From the NCBI GenBank assembly GCA_001971685.1, contig CP019326.1, forward strand, positions 2,976,001 to 3,040,000: a DNA stretch of 64,000 bases, in the 5' to 3' direction. The notes beneath the pieces are model-generated. The model was not told the DNA's origin and searched no databases. It saw only the letters and a program-made list of their open reading frames with translations. Position 1 is the stretch's first letter, and each line of letters opens with the position of its first letter. Both the position numbers and the translations under genes were made by a program. This DNA is from Halomonas sp. 1513 (GTDB lineage Bacteria > Pseudomonadota > Gammaproteobacteria > Pseudomonadales > Halomonadaceae). Shown piece after piece: positions 9,242-17,814 of the stretch.

Positions 9242-11225
9242 GTTCGTCGCTGGCCTCCGCGGCTTGGGGAAGTGGAAGGTGCATCACGACCCGCGTGCCT
9301 CGGCCGTCGGGACCCGGCAAGGCGACGACACTACCGCCATGCGCCCCGAGCATGCCGCGACAGATGGCCAGGCCCAGGCCGCTGCCATGGCGACCGCGAT
9401 CCCCCTCACCGCCGGTGATGAACATGTCGAAGACTCGCTCACGCAGGTGTGGCTCGATGCCCGGCCCCTGGTCGGTCACCGAGAGCCAGAGATCGTCCGC
9501 AGAGAGTCCCGCCTCGATGCGCAGCACACCGCCGGGAGGCGAGAAGCGCGCAGCATTCTCGATGACGTTGACCAGCGCCTGCTCGATCAGCGCCGGGTGC
9601 ACATAGAGCAGCGGCAGGTCGGCAGGCCAATCACGCTGTACCTCCAGCCCCTGCAGCATTGGCCGCAGGCGTTTGAGCGCGCTGGCCACCAGATCATCCA
9701 GCGAGATCCAGTCACGCTCCAGCTTGAGACCGCCCTGCCCCAGGCGAGTCATGTCCAGCAGGTTCTGAACGTAGCGATCCAGCCGTTCGCTTTCGCTGAG
9801 AACGCCATCCAGCAGCTCGATACGATCCGCGTCGCTGAGCTGCTCGCCAAGATCGCGCAGCGTGCTGGCCGAGCCGATAATGGAGGCCAGCGGCGTTCTC
9901 AGATCATGGGACACCGAGGAGAGCAGCGCCGAACGTAGCCGCTCGTTCTCCTCGGACAGCCTTGACGCTTCAAGGTCGGCGACCAGCCGAGTACGCTCCA
10001 GGGCCAGCGCCAGCAAACGCATCATGGCATCGATATGGCTTTCCTCATCCGGCGAGGGAAGGCGAGCACGCTGGCCGAGGGCCAGGCCGACCAGGCCCAC
10101 CAGACGCTCCTGCTCCAGCAACGGGATCACCTGCCAGTCGCTATCCATCGGCTGCTCGGTGCCCTTGCCGCTGGGGCGCCGATGCAGCCGACTCCATGCC
10201 ACCGCCGTTCTGCCACCGGGATCCAGCGCAGCCCCTTCCGGCGCCCGCCGGGTCACCGCCGGCTCGCCGCTCTCGTCAACGACGTCAAACATGACCACCG
10301 CGCAGCCGAGCCAGCGCATCAAGGATGATACCCCCACCTCTTCGACGTGCTGCTGGTGGGTGGCCATGGCCAACTCGCGAGAAAACGCCAGCAGCTGATA
10401 GGTCTGTTCGCGGCTGGCACGCAGAGCGAGCAGGCGTTGGCGAGCACTGCCCGCGAGCTGTCCCACCACCACCGCGACCAGCAGGTAGACCACCACGGTG
10501 ACCACCTGGTCCTGCTCGACCATGACCAGCGAGCGACGCGGCTCGGTGAGGAAGAAGTTGAAAGCGACGAACCCCAATGCCGCTGCCAGCATGGCCGACC
10601 GTGTCCCCGCCAGGGTGGCGCTGACCAGGACCGCACCGAGAAACAGCAGTGAGAGATTGCCCAACTCCAGCCAGGACTGTAGCCCGGCAGCGAGGCCCAG
10701 GGCCGCCAGGGTCGAACCGGCGGCAATCGCCGGGTCGCGCCAGCGCCAGACCAGTTGATGCCGACGCGGGCGGAAACGCGGCCGCTGGCGCGCCTCGGCC
10801 GCCACCACGAGGTCGAAAGGCCCGCCAAGCCGGGCCAGCCGCTCGGCTACCGGCCGCCGCCAGAATCGCCAGCCCGAGGGGCGTCCATGCCCGACCAGCA
10901 GAGTAGTCACCTGCAGTTCCCTGGCCAGCACTGCCAGCTCCCGGGCACGGTCCGGGCCCACCACGACCCGCGTATCGCCCCCCATCCGCTGTACCTGAGC
11001 AAAGTCTCTCTCCAGCATCTGCCGCCGCTCTGGCGCCTCGCGTCCGCTATCGACATAGACGGCACACCAGTTGACCCGATCGCGTACCGCGATACGGTAG
11101 GCCATACGCACCAGCGCCGCATCCTCGGCCCCGCCGCTGAGCGCCACCAGCAGACGCACAGGCGCCAGGCGTTCCGGGGCCGCTGGTACCGCTCTTGCGC
11201 GCTCTTGCATATTCGCTCTCCGCAT
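9231..11225 (-). CDS. kdpD: KdpD-like sensor histidine kinase lacking the N-terminal KdpD domain
   Basis: Membrane histidine kinase of 664 residues, against about 890 for E. coli KdpD. It begins with a universal-stress-like domain (VRLLVALSGGAEDAALVRMAY to about residue 150). Four transmembrane helices follow (about 175-265, DUF4118 type, with the FNFFLTEP signature), then a GAF-like region and the kinase core. The core has SVSHDLRTPLASIIG (phospho-acceptor His), the N-box NVIENAARFSP, DQGPGIE and GSGLGLAIC. The roughly 220-residue N-terminal KdpD domain with its Walker motif is absent. ATGs at 11225 and 11210 are both possible. The second has the better-spaced GGAG. Confidence 0.92.
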   Translation of the reverse strand: MRRANMQERARAVPAAPERLAPVRLLVALSGGAEDAALVRMAYRIAVRDRVNWCAVYVDSGREAPERRQMLERDFAQVQRMGGDTRVVVGPDRARELAVLARELQVTTLLVGHGRPSGWRFWRRPVAERLARLGGPFDLVVAAEARQRPRFRPRRHQLVWRWRDPAIAAGSTLAALGLAAGLQSWLELGNLSLLFLGAVLVSATLAGTRSAMLAAALGFVAFNFFLTEPRRSLVMVEQDQVVTVVVYLLVAVVVGQLAGSARQRLLALRASREQTYQLLAFSRELAMATHQQHVEEVGVSSLMRWLGCAVVMFDVVDESGEPAVTRRAPEGAALDPGGRTAVAWSRLHRRPSGKGTEQPMDSDWQVIPLLEQERLVGLVGLALGQRARLPSPDEESHIDAMMRLLALALERTRLVADLEASRLSEENERLRSALLSSVSHDLRTPLASIIGSASTLRDLGEQLSDADRIELLDGVLSESERLDRYVQNLLDMTRLGQGGLKLERDWISLDDLVASALKRLRPMLQGLEVQRDWPADLPLLYVHPALIEQALVNVIENAARFSPPGGVLRIEAGLSADDLWLSVTDQGPGIEPHLRERVFDMFITGGEGDRGRHGSGLGLAICRGMLGAHGGSVVALPGPDGRGTRVVMHLPLPQAAEASDEHGD

Positions 11226-11241
11226 TGCCTCGGTGTTCCTG

Positions 11242-12729
11242 CTAGCGCCGCCAGAACATCGGGGTCATCAATACCAGCACCGTCAGGATCTCCAGCCGCC
11301 CGAGTAGCATGCCCACGCACAGCAGCCACTTGGCGGCGTCCGGCAACGGCGCGAAGTTACCGGCAGGGCCGATGGTATCGCCAAGGCCCGGACCCACGTT
11401 GGCCACGGCGGTGGCCGCTCCCGATAGCGCTGTCGTCATGTCGAGCCCCATCATCGCCAAACCCAGCGCCAGCCCGGCGATGGTCAGGAAGAAGAAGAAT
11501 GAGAAGGCGACCACGCCCCGGGTGATGTCATCGGTGATCGGCTGGCCGTTGTAGCGAGTGGTAAAGACCCCATTGACGTGGATCAGATAGCGCAGCTGAT
11601 TGCGCAGCAGGATGCTGGCGATCTGGAAGCGGAAGATCTTCATGCCACCGCTGGTGGAACCGCTACAGCCTCCGACAAAGGTCAGATAGAAGAAGGCGAC
11701 GAAGGCCAGCGCCCCCCAGGTACTGTAGTCGTCCGACGCATAGCCGGTGGTGGTCACGATGGAGATCACATTGAAGGTGACATGGGTCAGCGCCTCGAAG
11801 GGCGGGGTGCCGAGCCACATCCGCCAGGCGGCGAGACACAGGATCACCACCACCAGCAGCGCCAGCAGGCCCTGGACCTGTTGATCCCGCCACAGCGCCA
11901 GGCGCGAGCCGCGCAGGAAGCGAATGTAGAGCACGAAGGGCATTGCCCCCATCAGCATGAACAGCGAGCCCATCCACAGCAGGTGGGGCTGGTCGGCGTA
12001 GGCGCCAAAGGAGGCATCGGAGTTGGCAAAGCCCCCCGTCGCCACCGAGGTCATGGCATGCACCACGGCGTCCAGCGGCAGCATGCCACCCAGCCAGTAG
12101 GCCAGCATGGCGAGCAGGGTGAAGCCCACGTAGACAGACAGGGTCGCCTTGGCGATGCCGCCGGTGCGCGGCATCACCTTGTCGGACCAGTCCGAGGACT
12201 CGGTATGGAAGAGGCGCATGCCGCCCACCTTGAGGAAGGGCAAGATGGCGATCCCCATCACGATGATACCGATGCCCCCCAGCCACTGCATCATGCCGCG
12301 CCACAGTTTCAGGCCGTCGGAGAGCGACTCGATGCCCTCCAGGACGGTCGAGCCCGTGGTGGTGATCGCCGAGACCGACTCGAACACCGCATTGGTGAAG
12401 GAGAGCTGCGGCGCCCCCAGCACCAGCGGCAGACTGGCCAGGGTGCTGATGCTGACCCAGCTCAGTGTCGTGACCAGGAACATCTGCCCGGGCTTGAGAT
12501 AAAACTCGGTGCGAAGCGTCGCCAGCCAGCTAACAGCCGAGGCGCCCAGCACGATACCCATGGACTGGGCGAATGCTCGCGCATCGGGCTGCTCCTCGAT
12601 GACCAGCACCAGCCAGGGCACGGTCATGAAGACGGCCAACACCAGCCACAGTACCGACAACACCTTGAGGATCGGCGCCCAGTTGCGCCACTGCTCCTGT
12701 ATCGCCTGCCAACGCTTCGCCATGCTCAC
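11242..12729 (-). CDS. trkH: TrkH/TrkI-type potassium transporter membrane subunit
   Basis: Potassium-translocating membrane subunit of about 495 residues with the fourfold P-loop pattern of the Trk/Ktr family. Pore signatures are SAITTTGSTVLEG, MTSVATGGFANSD, ISIVTTTGYASDD and ANVGPGLGDTIGP. They lie between hydrophobic helices, and GGCSGSTSGGMKIFR precedes the third region. Start is GTG at 12729 (6 nt after AGAGG) or ATG at 12723; the choice changes only two residues. It is the first gene of the trkH-kdpD-kdpE-trkA operon, with a 16-bp gap to kdpD. Halomonas elongata has two such proteins, TrkH and TrkI. I cannot tell which this corresponds to. Confidence 0.93.
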   Translation of the reverse strand: MSMAKRWQAIQEQWRNWAPILKVLSVLWLVLAVFMTVPWLVLVIEEQPDARAFAQSMGIVLGASAVSWLATLRTEFYLKPGQMFLVTTLSWVSISTLASLPLVLGAPQLSFTNAVFESVSAITTTGSTVLEGIESLSDGLKLWRGMMQWLGGIGIIVMGIAILPFLKVGGMRLFHTESSDWSDKVMPRTGGIAKATLSVYVGFTLLAMLAYWLGGMLPLDAVVHAMTSVATGGFANSDASFGAYADQPHLLWMGSLFMLMGAMPFVLYIRFLRGSRLALWRDQQVQGLLALLVVVILCLAAWRMWLGTPPFEALTHVTFNVISIVTTTGYASDDYSTWGALAFVAFFYLTFVGGCSGSTSGGMKIFRFQIASILLRNQLRYLIHVNGVFTTRYNGQPITDDITRGVVAFSFFFFLTIAGLALGLAMMGLDMTTALSGAATAVANVGPGLGDTIGPAGNFAPLPDAAKWLLCVGMLLGRLEILTVLVLMTPMFWRR

Positions 12730-12889
12730 GTTCCGCCTCTCGCATCGTCTTACCGGAGCTCGATGACGGCCATGGCACCACAGGCTGTGCTAAAAAATCC
12801 GTAAAAAAATGCCCCCACGACCACTGCCCACTTCTTTCGCAGGGGGCCGCTGCTATCCTGAGGGCACCTTTACCAGAACCCGACAGGTA

Positions 12890-13345
12890 ATGACCCAGGA
12901 TATCCTCGACAGTGGCCATCTACTGGTGGTTGGCGGCACCTTGATCGCCGTAGTGGTGTGCGTGTTGCTGCACTATGAAGTGTCAATACTGCTCAGTCGC
13001 AGCATGGAACACTCGTCCAACACGCTGCGGCGACGCTTCCTCAGTCTGCTGTTTGGGCTGCTGGCAGCACATATCGCTGAGATCTGGATATTTGCCTTGG
13101 CGACCTACCTGCTGCTACAGCATCCGCTGACAGGAGGCCTGACCGGGTTTGACAGTGTCGACCTCTTGGACAAGGTGTACCTGTCGGCGATTACCTATAC
13201 CACCCTGGGGTATGGCGATCTGGTGCCCGATGGGCCGATTCGCTTTCTGATGGGCACCGAGGCACTGACAGGTTTCATGCTTATCACGTGGTCGGCGTCG
13301 CTGACGTTCCTGGAAATGCAGAAGCACTGGTCGGTCGGCAAGTGA
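12890..13345 (+). CDS. Two-transmembrane potassium channel family protein
   Basis: Small ion channel subunit of 151 residues. TM1 is near residues 12-30 and a second hydrophobic segment near 52-76. The pore helix and selectivity filter AITYTTLGYGDLVP are at about 100-113, and a last helix (FLMGTEALTGFMLITWSASLTF) follows. The TLGYGD filter is diagnostic of potassium selectivity. No regulatory RCK domain is attached. ATG at 12890 is chosen over an open in-frame extension to 12809 because that extension is not hydrophobic and has no ribosome site. It diverges from the trkH operon, so the 160-bp gap probably holds both promoters, linking uptake and channel expression. Confidence 0.87.
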   Translation: MTQDILDSGHLLVVGGTLIAVVVCVLLHYEVSILLSRSMEHSSNTLRRRFLSLLFGLLAAHIAEIWIFALATYLLLQHPLTGGLTGFDSVDLLDKVYLSAITYTTLGYGDLVPDGPIRFLMGTEALTGFMLITWSASLTFLEMQKHWSVGK

Positions 13346-13464
13346 GCCTGGGGATAGCGTCGAGGCGTGCCTAGGCCTCTGAATCGTCTGCCTGGTTGCG
13401 CTATGATGCTGGCTACCTGTTGCCATAGTGCCTGTCGGGCGTTGACTACTGGAGTACCATTGCC

Positions 13465-14076
13465 ATGGCCGAGACCTCTCCCGATCAGGGCAACAACCCA
13501 TCGGCACCTGCGTCGCGCATGCAGCGTCTGGCCGCCGTCCGTCCGCGGCTGCTGTCTTTTGCAAGATTGCACCTGCGCGACGGCGCCATGGCGGAAGATA
13601 CCGTGCAGGAGGCGCTGATGGCGGCCATCGAGAAGGACGCCAGCTTTGCGGGGCGCTCCGGCTATGAGACCTGGGTCTTCGGCATCCTCAAGTACAAGAT
13701 CCTCGACGCGATGCGCGCCCAGAAGCGCCGGGGAATTTGGCAGCCGCTCGAGGAGGATGGCGACGATGACGTGATCGACCGCCAGTTTCAGGCCAATGGG
13801 CGCTGGCATCAGCATGCCCGCCCCGCCAACTGGGGTGAACCGGATGCTGTCTTCGAGAATGAGCGTTTCTGGCAGGTGTTCGATGCCTGCATGATCGCCC
13901 TGCCGGACAACGTGGCGCGGGTCTTTTCGATGCGCGAGCTGATGGGCCTTTCCACCGCCGATATCTGCCAGGAAATCGGTATCAAGGAGAACAACTGCTG
14001 GGTCATGCTGCACCGCGCACGGCTGCGCCTGCGCAGCTGCCTCGAGAGCGGCTGGTTGAAGGAGGAATCGACATGA
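13465..14076 (+). CDS. ECF-type RNA polymerase sigma factor
   Basis: Sigma-70 family factor of 203 residues. Region 2 spans about residues 25-80 (LLSFARLHLRDGAMAEDTVQE, then YETWVFGILKYKILDAMRAQKR, the typical -10 binding helix). A variable linker follows, and region 4 spans about 140-195 (LPDNVARVFSMRELMGLSTADICQEIGI, then NNCWVMLHRARLRLR, the -35 recognition helix-turn-helix). Its stop overlaps the anti-sigma start (ATGA). GGAG lies about 10 nt before the ATG. The combination with a short zinc-finger protein is the common arrangement for an ECF factor held inactive by its partner. The inducing signal is not evident. The cytochrome/TTL-like cluster 0.9 kb downstream is on the other strand. 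Confidence 0.92.
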   Translation: MAETSPDQGNNPSAPASRMQRLAAVRPRLLSFARLHLRDGAMAEDTVQEALMAAIEKDASFAGRSGYETWVFGILKYKILDAMRAQKRRGIWQPLEEDGDDDVIDRQFQANGRWHQHARPANWGEPDAVFENERFWQVFDACMIALPDNVARVFSMRELMGLSTADICQEIGIKENNCWVMLHRARLRLRSCLESGWLKEEST

Positions 14077-14273
14077 TGATGTGCCAGGGCGCCACTCGCC
14101 TGATGTCGCTCAAGCAGGATCGCAGCCTGTCCTTGCAGGAGCGCATGTCATTGAAATTTCACTTGATGATGTGCGATCCGTGCCGCCAGTGCGACAGGCA
14201 GTTTGCCCTGCTGCACGAGGTGGGAAGCCGAATCGAACACGACCTCGCGCGTGACGACGCCAGCGACGACTGA
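14073..14273 (+). CDS. Zinc-finger (zf-HC2-like) anti-sigma factor
   Basis: Protein of 66 residues with Cys at position 4 and the cluster HLMMCDPCRQC at about 31-41. This resembles the zinc-binding anti-sigma domain of the ZAS type (His-x3-Cys-x2-Cys), with one extra Cys. The gene starts inside the sigma gene stop codon and has GGAGG 7-8 nt upstream, so the pair is translationally coupled. It has no transmembrane segment, so it would act as a soluble, possibly redox-responsive inhibitor of the adjacent sigma factor. This role follows from the family and context. Confidence 0.85.
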   Translation: MMMCQGATRLMSLKQDRSLSLQERMSLKFHLMMCDPCRQCDRQFALLHEVGSRIEHDLARDDASDD

Positions 14274-14323
14274 TACGGCGGTCTGGAGTCGCTCAACGGC
14301 TTGCGCCTGAAGCGTCCCCGCGC

Positions 14324-14866
14324 CTAGGTCGCCGTCGCTTCCCGCTGCCAGTGCCTGAGCGTCGACGGATGGACGCCAAAGTCCTCGGCTATCGCCACCC
14401 CTTGCTGCTCGGCCAGCAGGCCGATGATCGCCATATGGTGAATGGTGTGGCTGGTCAGAAAGGCAAGCTCTCGCTCGATGCTGGTGCCGAGCATCAGCGT
14501 GTCATCCCCGACGGGATAGTGCAGGCACGCCGCCTCTCGCTGGGGGGCAAAAGCAGCCAGCAGGGCTTCGAGATCATCCAGCCGATTCGCTGCCTGCTGC
14601 GGCCACTGTTCGAGACGCGCGTCACGGCGGCGATGCTCGTAGTCGATAACGCCCGCATCCGGGCCGAGATTCAGCAGCGCCTCGACGTGGTCGATGACAT
14701 GCCGGACGTGCTTGCCAAGCGTATGGCGGCCCTGGTGGCCAGCCGGTTGCTGATACGTCTCTGGCGCAAGCGCAGCAACGAATTGCCTCAGCTGTGCCAA
14801 GGCCAGCAGGTTCTCGTCGATAAGCGCCTGCTCGGTGGTGCAACCTATCGGCTCGTTGATGGACAT
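14324..14866 (-). CDS. DinB-like domain protein
   Basis: Protein of 180 residues with the four-helix DinB-like layout. Candidate metal ligands are His in LGKHVRHVIDHVEAL (about residues 50-64) and the pair HTIHHM (about 140-145) late in the chain, which matches the three-His pattern of DinB/YfiT proteins. The ending VHPSTLRHWQ resembles a short helix-turn-helix tail. Members are often metal-dependent hydrolases or thiol transferases, but the substrate is unknown here. It is convergent with the anti-sigma gene and lies just downstream of the Glu-rich peptide gene on the same strand, 76 nt away. Confidence 0.75.
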   Translation of the reverse strand: MSINEPIGCTTEQALIDENLLALAQLRQFVAALAPETYQQPAGHQGRHTLGKHVRHVIDHVEALLNLGPDAGVIDYEHRRRDARLEQWPQQAANRLDDLEALLAAFAPQREAACLHYPVGDDTLMLGTSIERELAFLTSHTIHHMAIIGLLAEQQGVAIAEDFGVHPSTLRHWQREATAT

Positions 14867-14942
14867 GGCGAGTTATCCTGTGGTCGCGTAGAGGTTAGCC
14901 GCGCCGGCGCCAGGGCGGCGTCCGGCCCGGCATGTCGCAGGA

Positions 14943-15209
14943 TTAGCCTTCGGCTTCTGCCTCGGCCTCACCTTCTCCTTCTGCTTCGCCTTCGCCTTCC
15001 GCTTCGGGGTCTGCTTCAGCGTGAGCTTCGGCGAGCATCAGCGGCGCTTCCTGCTGGCTACCCGTAACCCCTGCGCCGGGAGTGGCGTCGTCGGCAACGG
15101 CCTGAAAGGCCGCGCCGCTGGCGACCAGCACCAGCGCCGGCGCAGCATAGCCGAGCTGGCGACTGAGCCGACTCAGCAGGCTTCGGCGTTTTTCGTCTTG
15201 CAGTGTCAT
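14943..15209 (-). CDS. Small exported protein with a Glu/Ala/Gly C-terminal tail; candidate substrate of the TTL-like enzyme
   Basis: Protein of 88 residues in three parts. Residues 1-21 (MTLQDEKRRSLLSRLSRQLG) form an unusually long basic n-region. Residues 22-39 are a hydrophobic signal core ending in QAVA. From about residue 53 comes EAPLMLAEAHAE, then a tail made only of Asp, Pro, Glu, Ala and Gly that runs to the C-terminus. The same N-terminus and the same APLMLAEAHAE lead-in occur in the cytochrome at 17815-18483. ATG at 15209 has GGAGG 8 nt upstream, and the paralogue confirms this start over the ATGs at 15215 and 15224. The tail resembles the Glu/Gly-rich tails that TTL-family ligases modify in tubulin. 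No known function. Confidence 0.85.
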   Translation of the reverse strand: MTLQDEKRRSLLSRLSRQLGYAAPALVLVASGAAFQAVADDATPGAGVTGSQQEAPLMLAEAHAEADPEAEGEGEAEGEGEAEAEAEG

Positions 15210-15275
15210 GATCATGACCTCCATGGTGACGAGTGAGCGGCATGCGATGGCATGCCGCCATGCAGCGGCGACAAC

Positions 15276-17651
15276 CTATAGGGTTGACGCCCGTAGGGCG
15301 CCACCATCCTGAGACGTCGGCGCCTTCTGCTCGGTGAGTCCTTCGAGTTCGTTGAGCCAATGCGACAGCGCCGTGAACGCCGGCATCTGCTGCCCGAAGG
15401 CGCGACGCGAGAGCCCGTTTAACCACGCATGGAGAGCCACCACGCTATCCGCGTCGACCGGTGCCTCGTCGTCGAAGACGCCGCAGGGCAGCAGGTCGCC
15501 AAGCGCGTCGAGGACAGAGATCTCATTCAGCTCGCGAGTGTCGCCGTCCCCGCCGCGGCATAGCACAGCCTCGAGGGCGATGGACTCGGGCACGCTTACC
15601 AGCCCAGGGCTGATGATGTCGGGGATCGGCAAGCCGAGCGGCTCGACCCGCGGCGTCGCGCCGAGAGTCAGGCGTACACCGCGCGACAGCACGCCATCGG
15701 TTGCCGAGACCAACTGCTGTGCCACCTCGGCACCTTCGACGATGGGAAACAGACACAGCACGCCGGTGCCACGCGGCGTGATCAGCAGGCCCGCGTCGAG
15801 CACCAGGCGATCCGGCAGGCAGGCCTGGCGCATCAGGTAACTCAGCAGTGCCGGCCCAAGCTGAGCCAGCGTCAGCCGCCCGGCGAAGATTTCACCGCTG
15901 GCGGCCAGGCTGTAACCCGCGGCCTGCTTGAGCACATCGAGGCGCGGCAAGCGCAGCGCCGAGGCATCGCTGAGCGGCACCAGCGCGCCAGCGAACAGCG
16001 CCGTCAGGGTGTCGCGGGCGGGCGCATGGTGGACATGCAGCGCCCACTGCTTGCTATCGAAGCCCAACTGCAATGCCTGGGACTCGCCATGCGCCGCGGG
16101 TGCCGGCACCGCAACGGCCACTGTGTCTGCTGACTCCGGCGCACCGCGCTGACACAGCAACCCTTCGCGGCACCAGCCTGCCAGGCTGGCCCAGACCTCA
16201 TCACGCAACGCTGCGTGATTCACATCGGCAGCACCTGCGGAGCGAGCCAGCTCGTCGGCAATGCTGTCGGGATCGAGTCCCTCGCTGGCCAGTAGCCAGA
16301 TCAGGGCCGCGCTGTCGTTGGGCCGGTAATAGCGGTGGGTATGAGTGGCATACAGCGCCAGCTGATCGTCGTCGAACAGCTCTGCCACATGGCGGCGCAT
16401 CAGCTGCGGCCGGGCCACCCGCGTGCCGCTCATCGCGTCGGCCAATGCAAGGTCGGCTGCCCCCGGCAGCGAAAAATAGGGCAGGTAGCGTTCGGGCTCG
16501 CTGGCCGGCAGCAGGCGCCGAAAGCCACCGGCACGGCGCTGTTCCGCCTGCGCCTCGGCCAGCAGCGAGGCGTGGCCCTCACCGCTGGCCGAGGCGGGCT
16601 CGGCAACCCCGAGCAGCGTGAGCATATCTCTCACCAGGCTACCCTTGACCTCCTCCTCGATCACACCGCCGCTCTCCGGCGCGGCAAAGGTGCCGAGCGA
16701 AGGGCTCAGGTTGCACTCCAGAATCCACGGCTTGAGGTTATCGTCCACCAGGCAGTCCAGCCCCAGCAGCTCATAGCAGCCGCGCGGGTCGGCGCTGGCC
16801 TGGGCGGTGCGCTGCTGCATGGCGTCGAGCGCCGAGATGACGGTCAAGGCAACCAGATCCTCGATCTTGGCAAACAGAGACGCATCATCGTGGCCCTGCT
16901 CGCGCAGCCAGTGGCGATAGCGCTCGAGGTCGATGAACTCGACCGCCACCTCGGCCTCGGTGTTGAGCGCATTGATGTCCGGGTTAGTCAGCTGGCTAAA
17001 GGGATTGTCGGCATCGTCGGGGTCCCAGGGTTCGGAGGCCAGCTTGGCGAAGCCCTGGTGATAGAGGTATACGCGCAGTGGTTCGAGTGACGAGATCAGT
17101 ACGTAGAGTCGCAGCACATACTTGTGGCCGCGGATGGTGTGCGGGTTGCCCAGGTACTCCTGTACCAGCCAGTCCGGCATCAGCGGCGCCTCTGCCACTT
17201 TCTGCAATACCCGCACCCCCTTGCCCTTGGAGGCATTGGTGGGTTTGAGGATCCAGCGCTGCGGCGGCGCCTCTCGCGCAGCGGCCTGCAGCGCATGGTA
17301 GTCGTGAGGCATGACGTACGCGCGCGGGAAGAATGCCAGGCGCTCGGCCCACTCACTGTCGGCGCCGTGACTCTCCTGGATGCGCTGGCGCAGCGTCGCC
17401 AGGCTCGCATGCAGGCGGCTTTTGACCGTTAGCGCCGCGTTGCCCGGGAAATGATTCATACGACGCCGCGGTGATACCCGGCGAAACTGCTTGGCGTCTG
17501 GCATCCCGGTGATCCAGGCGGCCTCCCAGTGGTCTTCGTCACCCTGCTGCCAGCCCAGCGGCTCCAGCGCCTCGCGAAAGAAACGATCCTGCTCGTCGGC
17601 CCGCTTGCCGCCCAGCCAAAACCGCCGTTGCGGCGAACTCTGCTCCGTCAT
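15276..17651 (-). CDS. TTL-like ATP-grasp ligase fused to PqqD-like and HprK-like domains
   Basis: Fusion enzyme of 791 residues. Residues about 130-345 are a tubulin-tyrosine-ligase-like ATP-grasp domain: WILKPTNASKGKGVRVLQ (132), VQEYLGNP with HKYVLRLYVLISS (163-188), SQLTNPDIN (219), and GCYELLGLDCLVDD then PWILECNLSPSLG (291-320). Residues about 425-500 (YYRPNDSAALIWLL to CREGLL) match the PqqD winged-helix, which in peptide-modifying systems binds leader peptides. Residues about 530-740 resemble an HprK-like kinase fold, but the P-loop position reads TPRGTG and is probably inactive. It lies between two genes whose products share an N-terminus and a Glu-rich tail. An amino-acid ligase acting on those tails is the working inference. 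TTL call strong, PqqD good, HprK tentative. Confidence 0.85.
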   Translation of the reverse strand: MTEQSSPQRRFWLGGKRADEQDRFFREALEPLGWQQGDEDHWEAAWITGMPDAKQFRRVSPRRRMNHFPGNAALTVKSRLHASLATLRQRIQESHGADSEWAERLAFFPRAYVMPHDYHALQAAAREAPPQRWILKPTNASKGKGVRVLQKVAEAPLMPDWLVQEYLGNPHTIRGHKYVLRLYVLISSLEPLRVYLYHQGFAKLASEPWDPDDADNPFSQLTNPDINALNTEAEVAVEFIDLERYRHWLREQGHDDASLFAKIEDLVALTVISALDAMQQRTAQASADPRGCYELLGLDCLVDDNLKPWILECNLSPSLGTFAAPESGGVIEEEVKGSLVRDMLTLLGVAEPASASGEGHASLLAEAQAEQRRAGGFRRLLPASEPERYLPYFSLPGAADLALADAMSGTRVARPQLMRRHVAELFDDDQLALYATHTHRYYRPNDSAALIWLLASEGLDPDSIADELARSAGAADVNHAALRDEVWASLAGWCREGLLCQRGAPESADTVAVAVPAPAAHGESQALQLGFDSKQWALHVHHAPARDTLTALFAGALVPLSDASALRLPRLDVLKQAAGYSLAASGEIFAGRLTLAQLGPALLSYLMRQACLPDRLVLDAGLLITPRGTGVLCLFPIVEGAEVAQQLVSATDGVLSRGVRLTLGATPRVEPLGLPIPDIISPGLVSVPESIALEAVLCRGGDGDTRELNEISVLDALGDLLPCGVFDDEAPVDADSVVALHAWLNGLSRRAFGQQMPAFTALSHWLNELEGLTEQKAPTSQDGGALRASTL

Positions 17652-17774
17652 CGCGCTGCCCTCATTTGGCTACGTCGCTATGTCATGCACTACCTGCATC
17701 CTGCTCACTGTGTCGTCGCCACACGTCGGTCCTTACAAGCCCAGATGTCAGACGGCCTCGCGACGGGGGCGGCG

Positions 17775-17806
17775 ATGAAAGGGAAGGCGCCTGCCTTCCC
17801 CTTCAT
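17775..17806 (-). terminator. Long hairpin between the cytochrome and TTL-like genes
   Basis: A 14-bp stem with one G-T pair (ATGAAAGGGAAGGC / GCCTTCCCCTTCAT on the plus strand) and a 4-base loop, 9 nt after the cytochrome stop. There is no T-run, so it may attenuate or stabilise mRNA rather than terminate fully. It could set different levels of cytochrome and modifying enzyme. Confidence 0.55.
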
Positions 17807-17814
17807 GCATGGCG

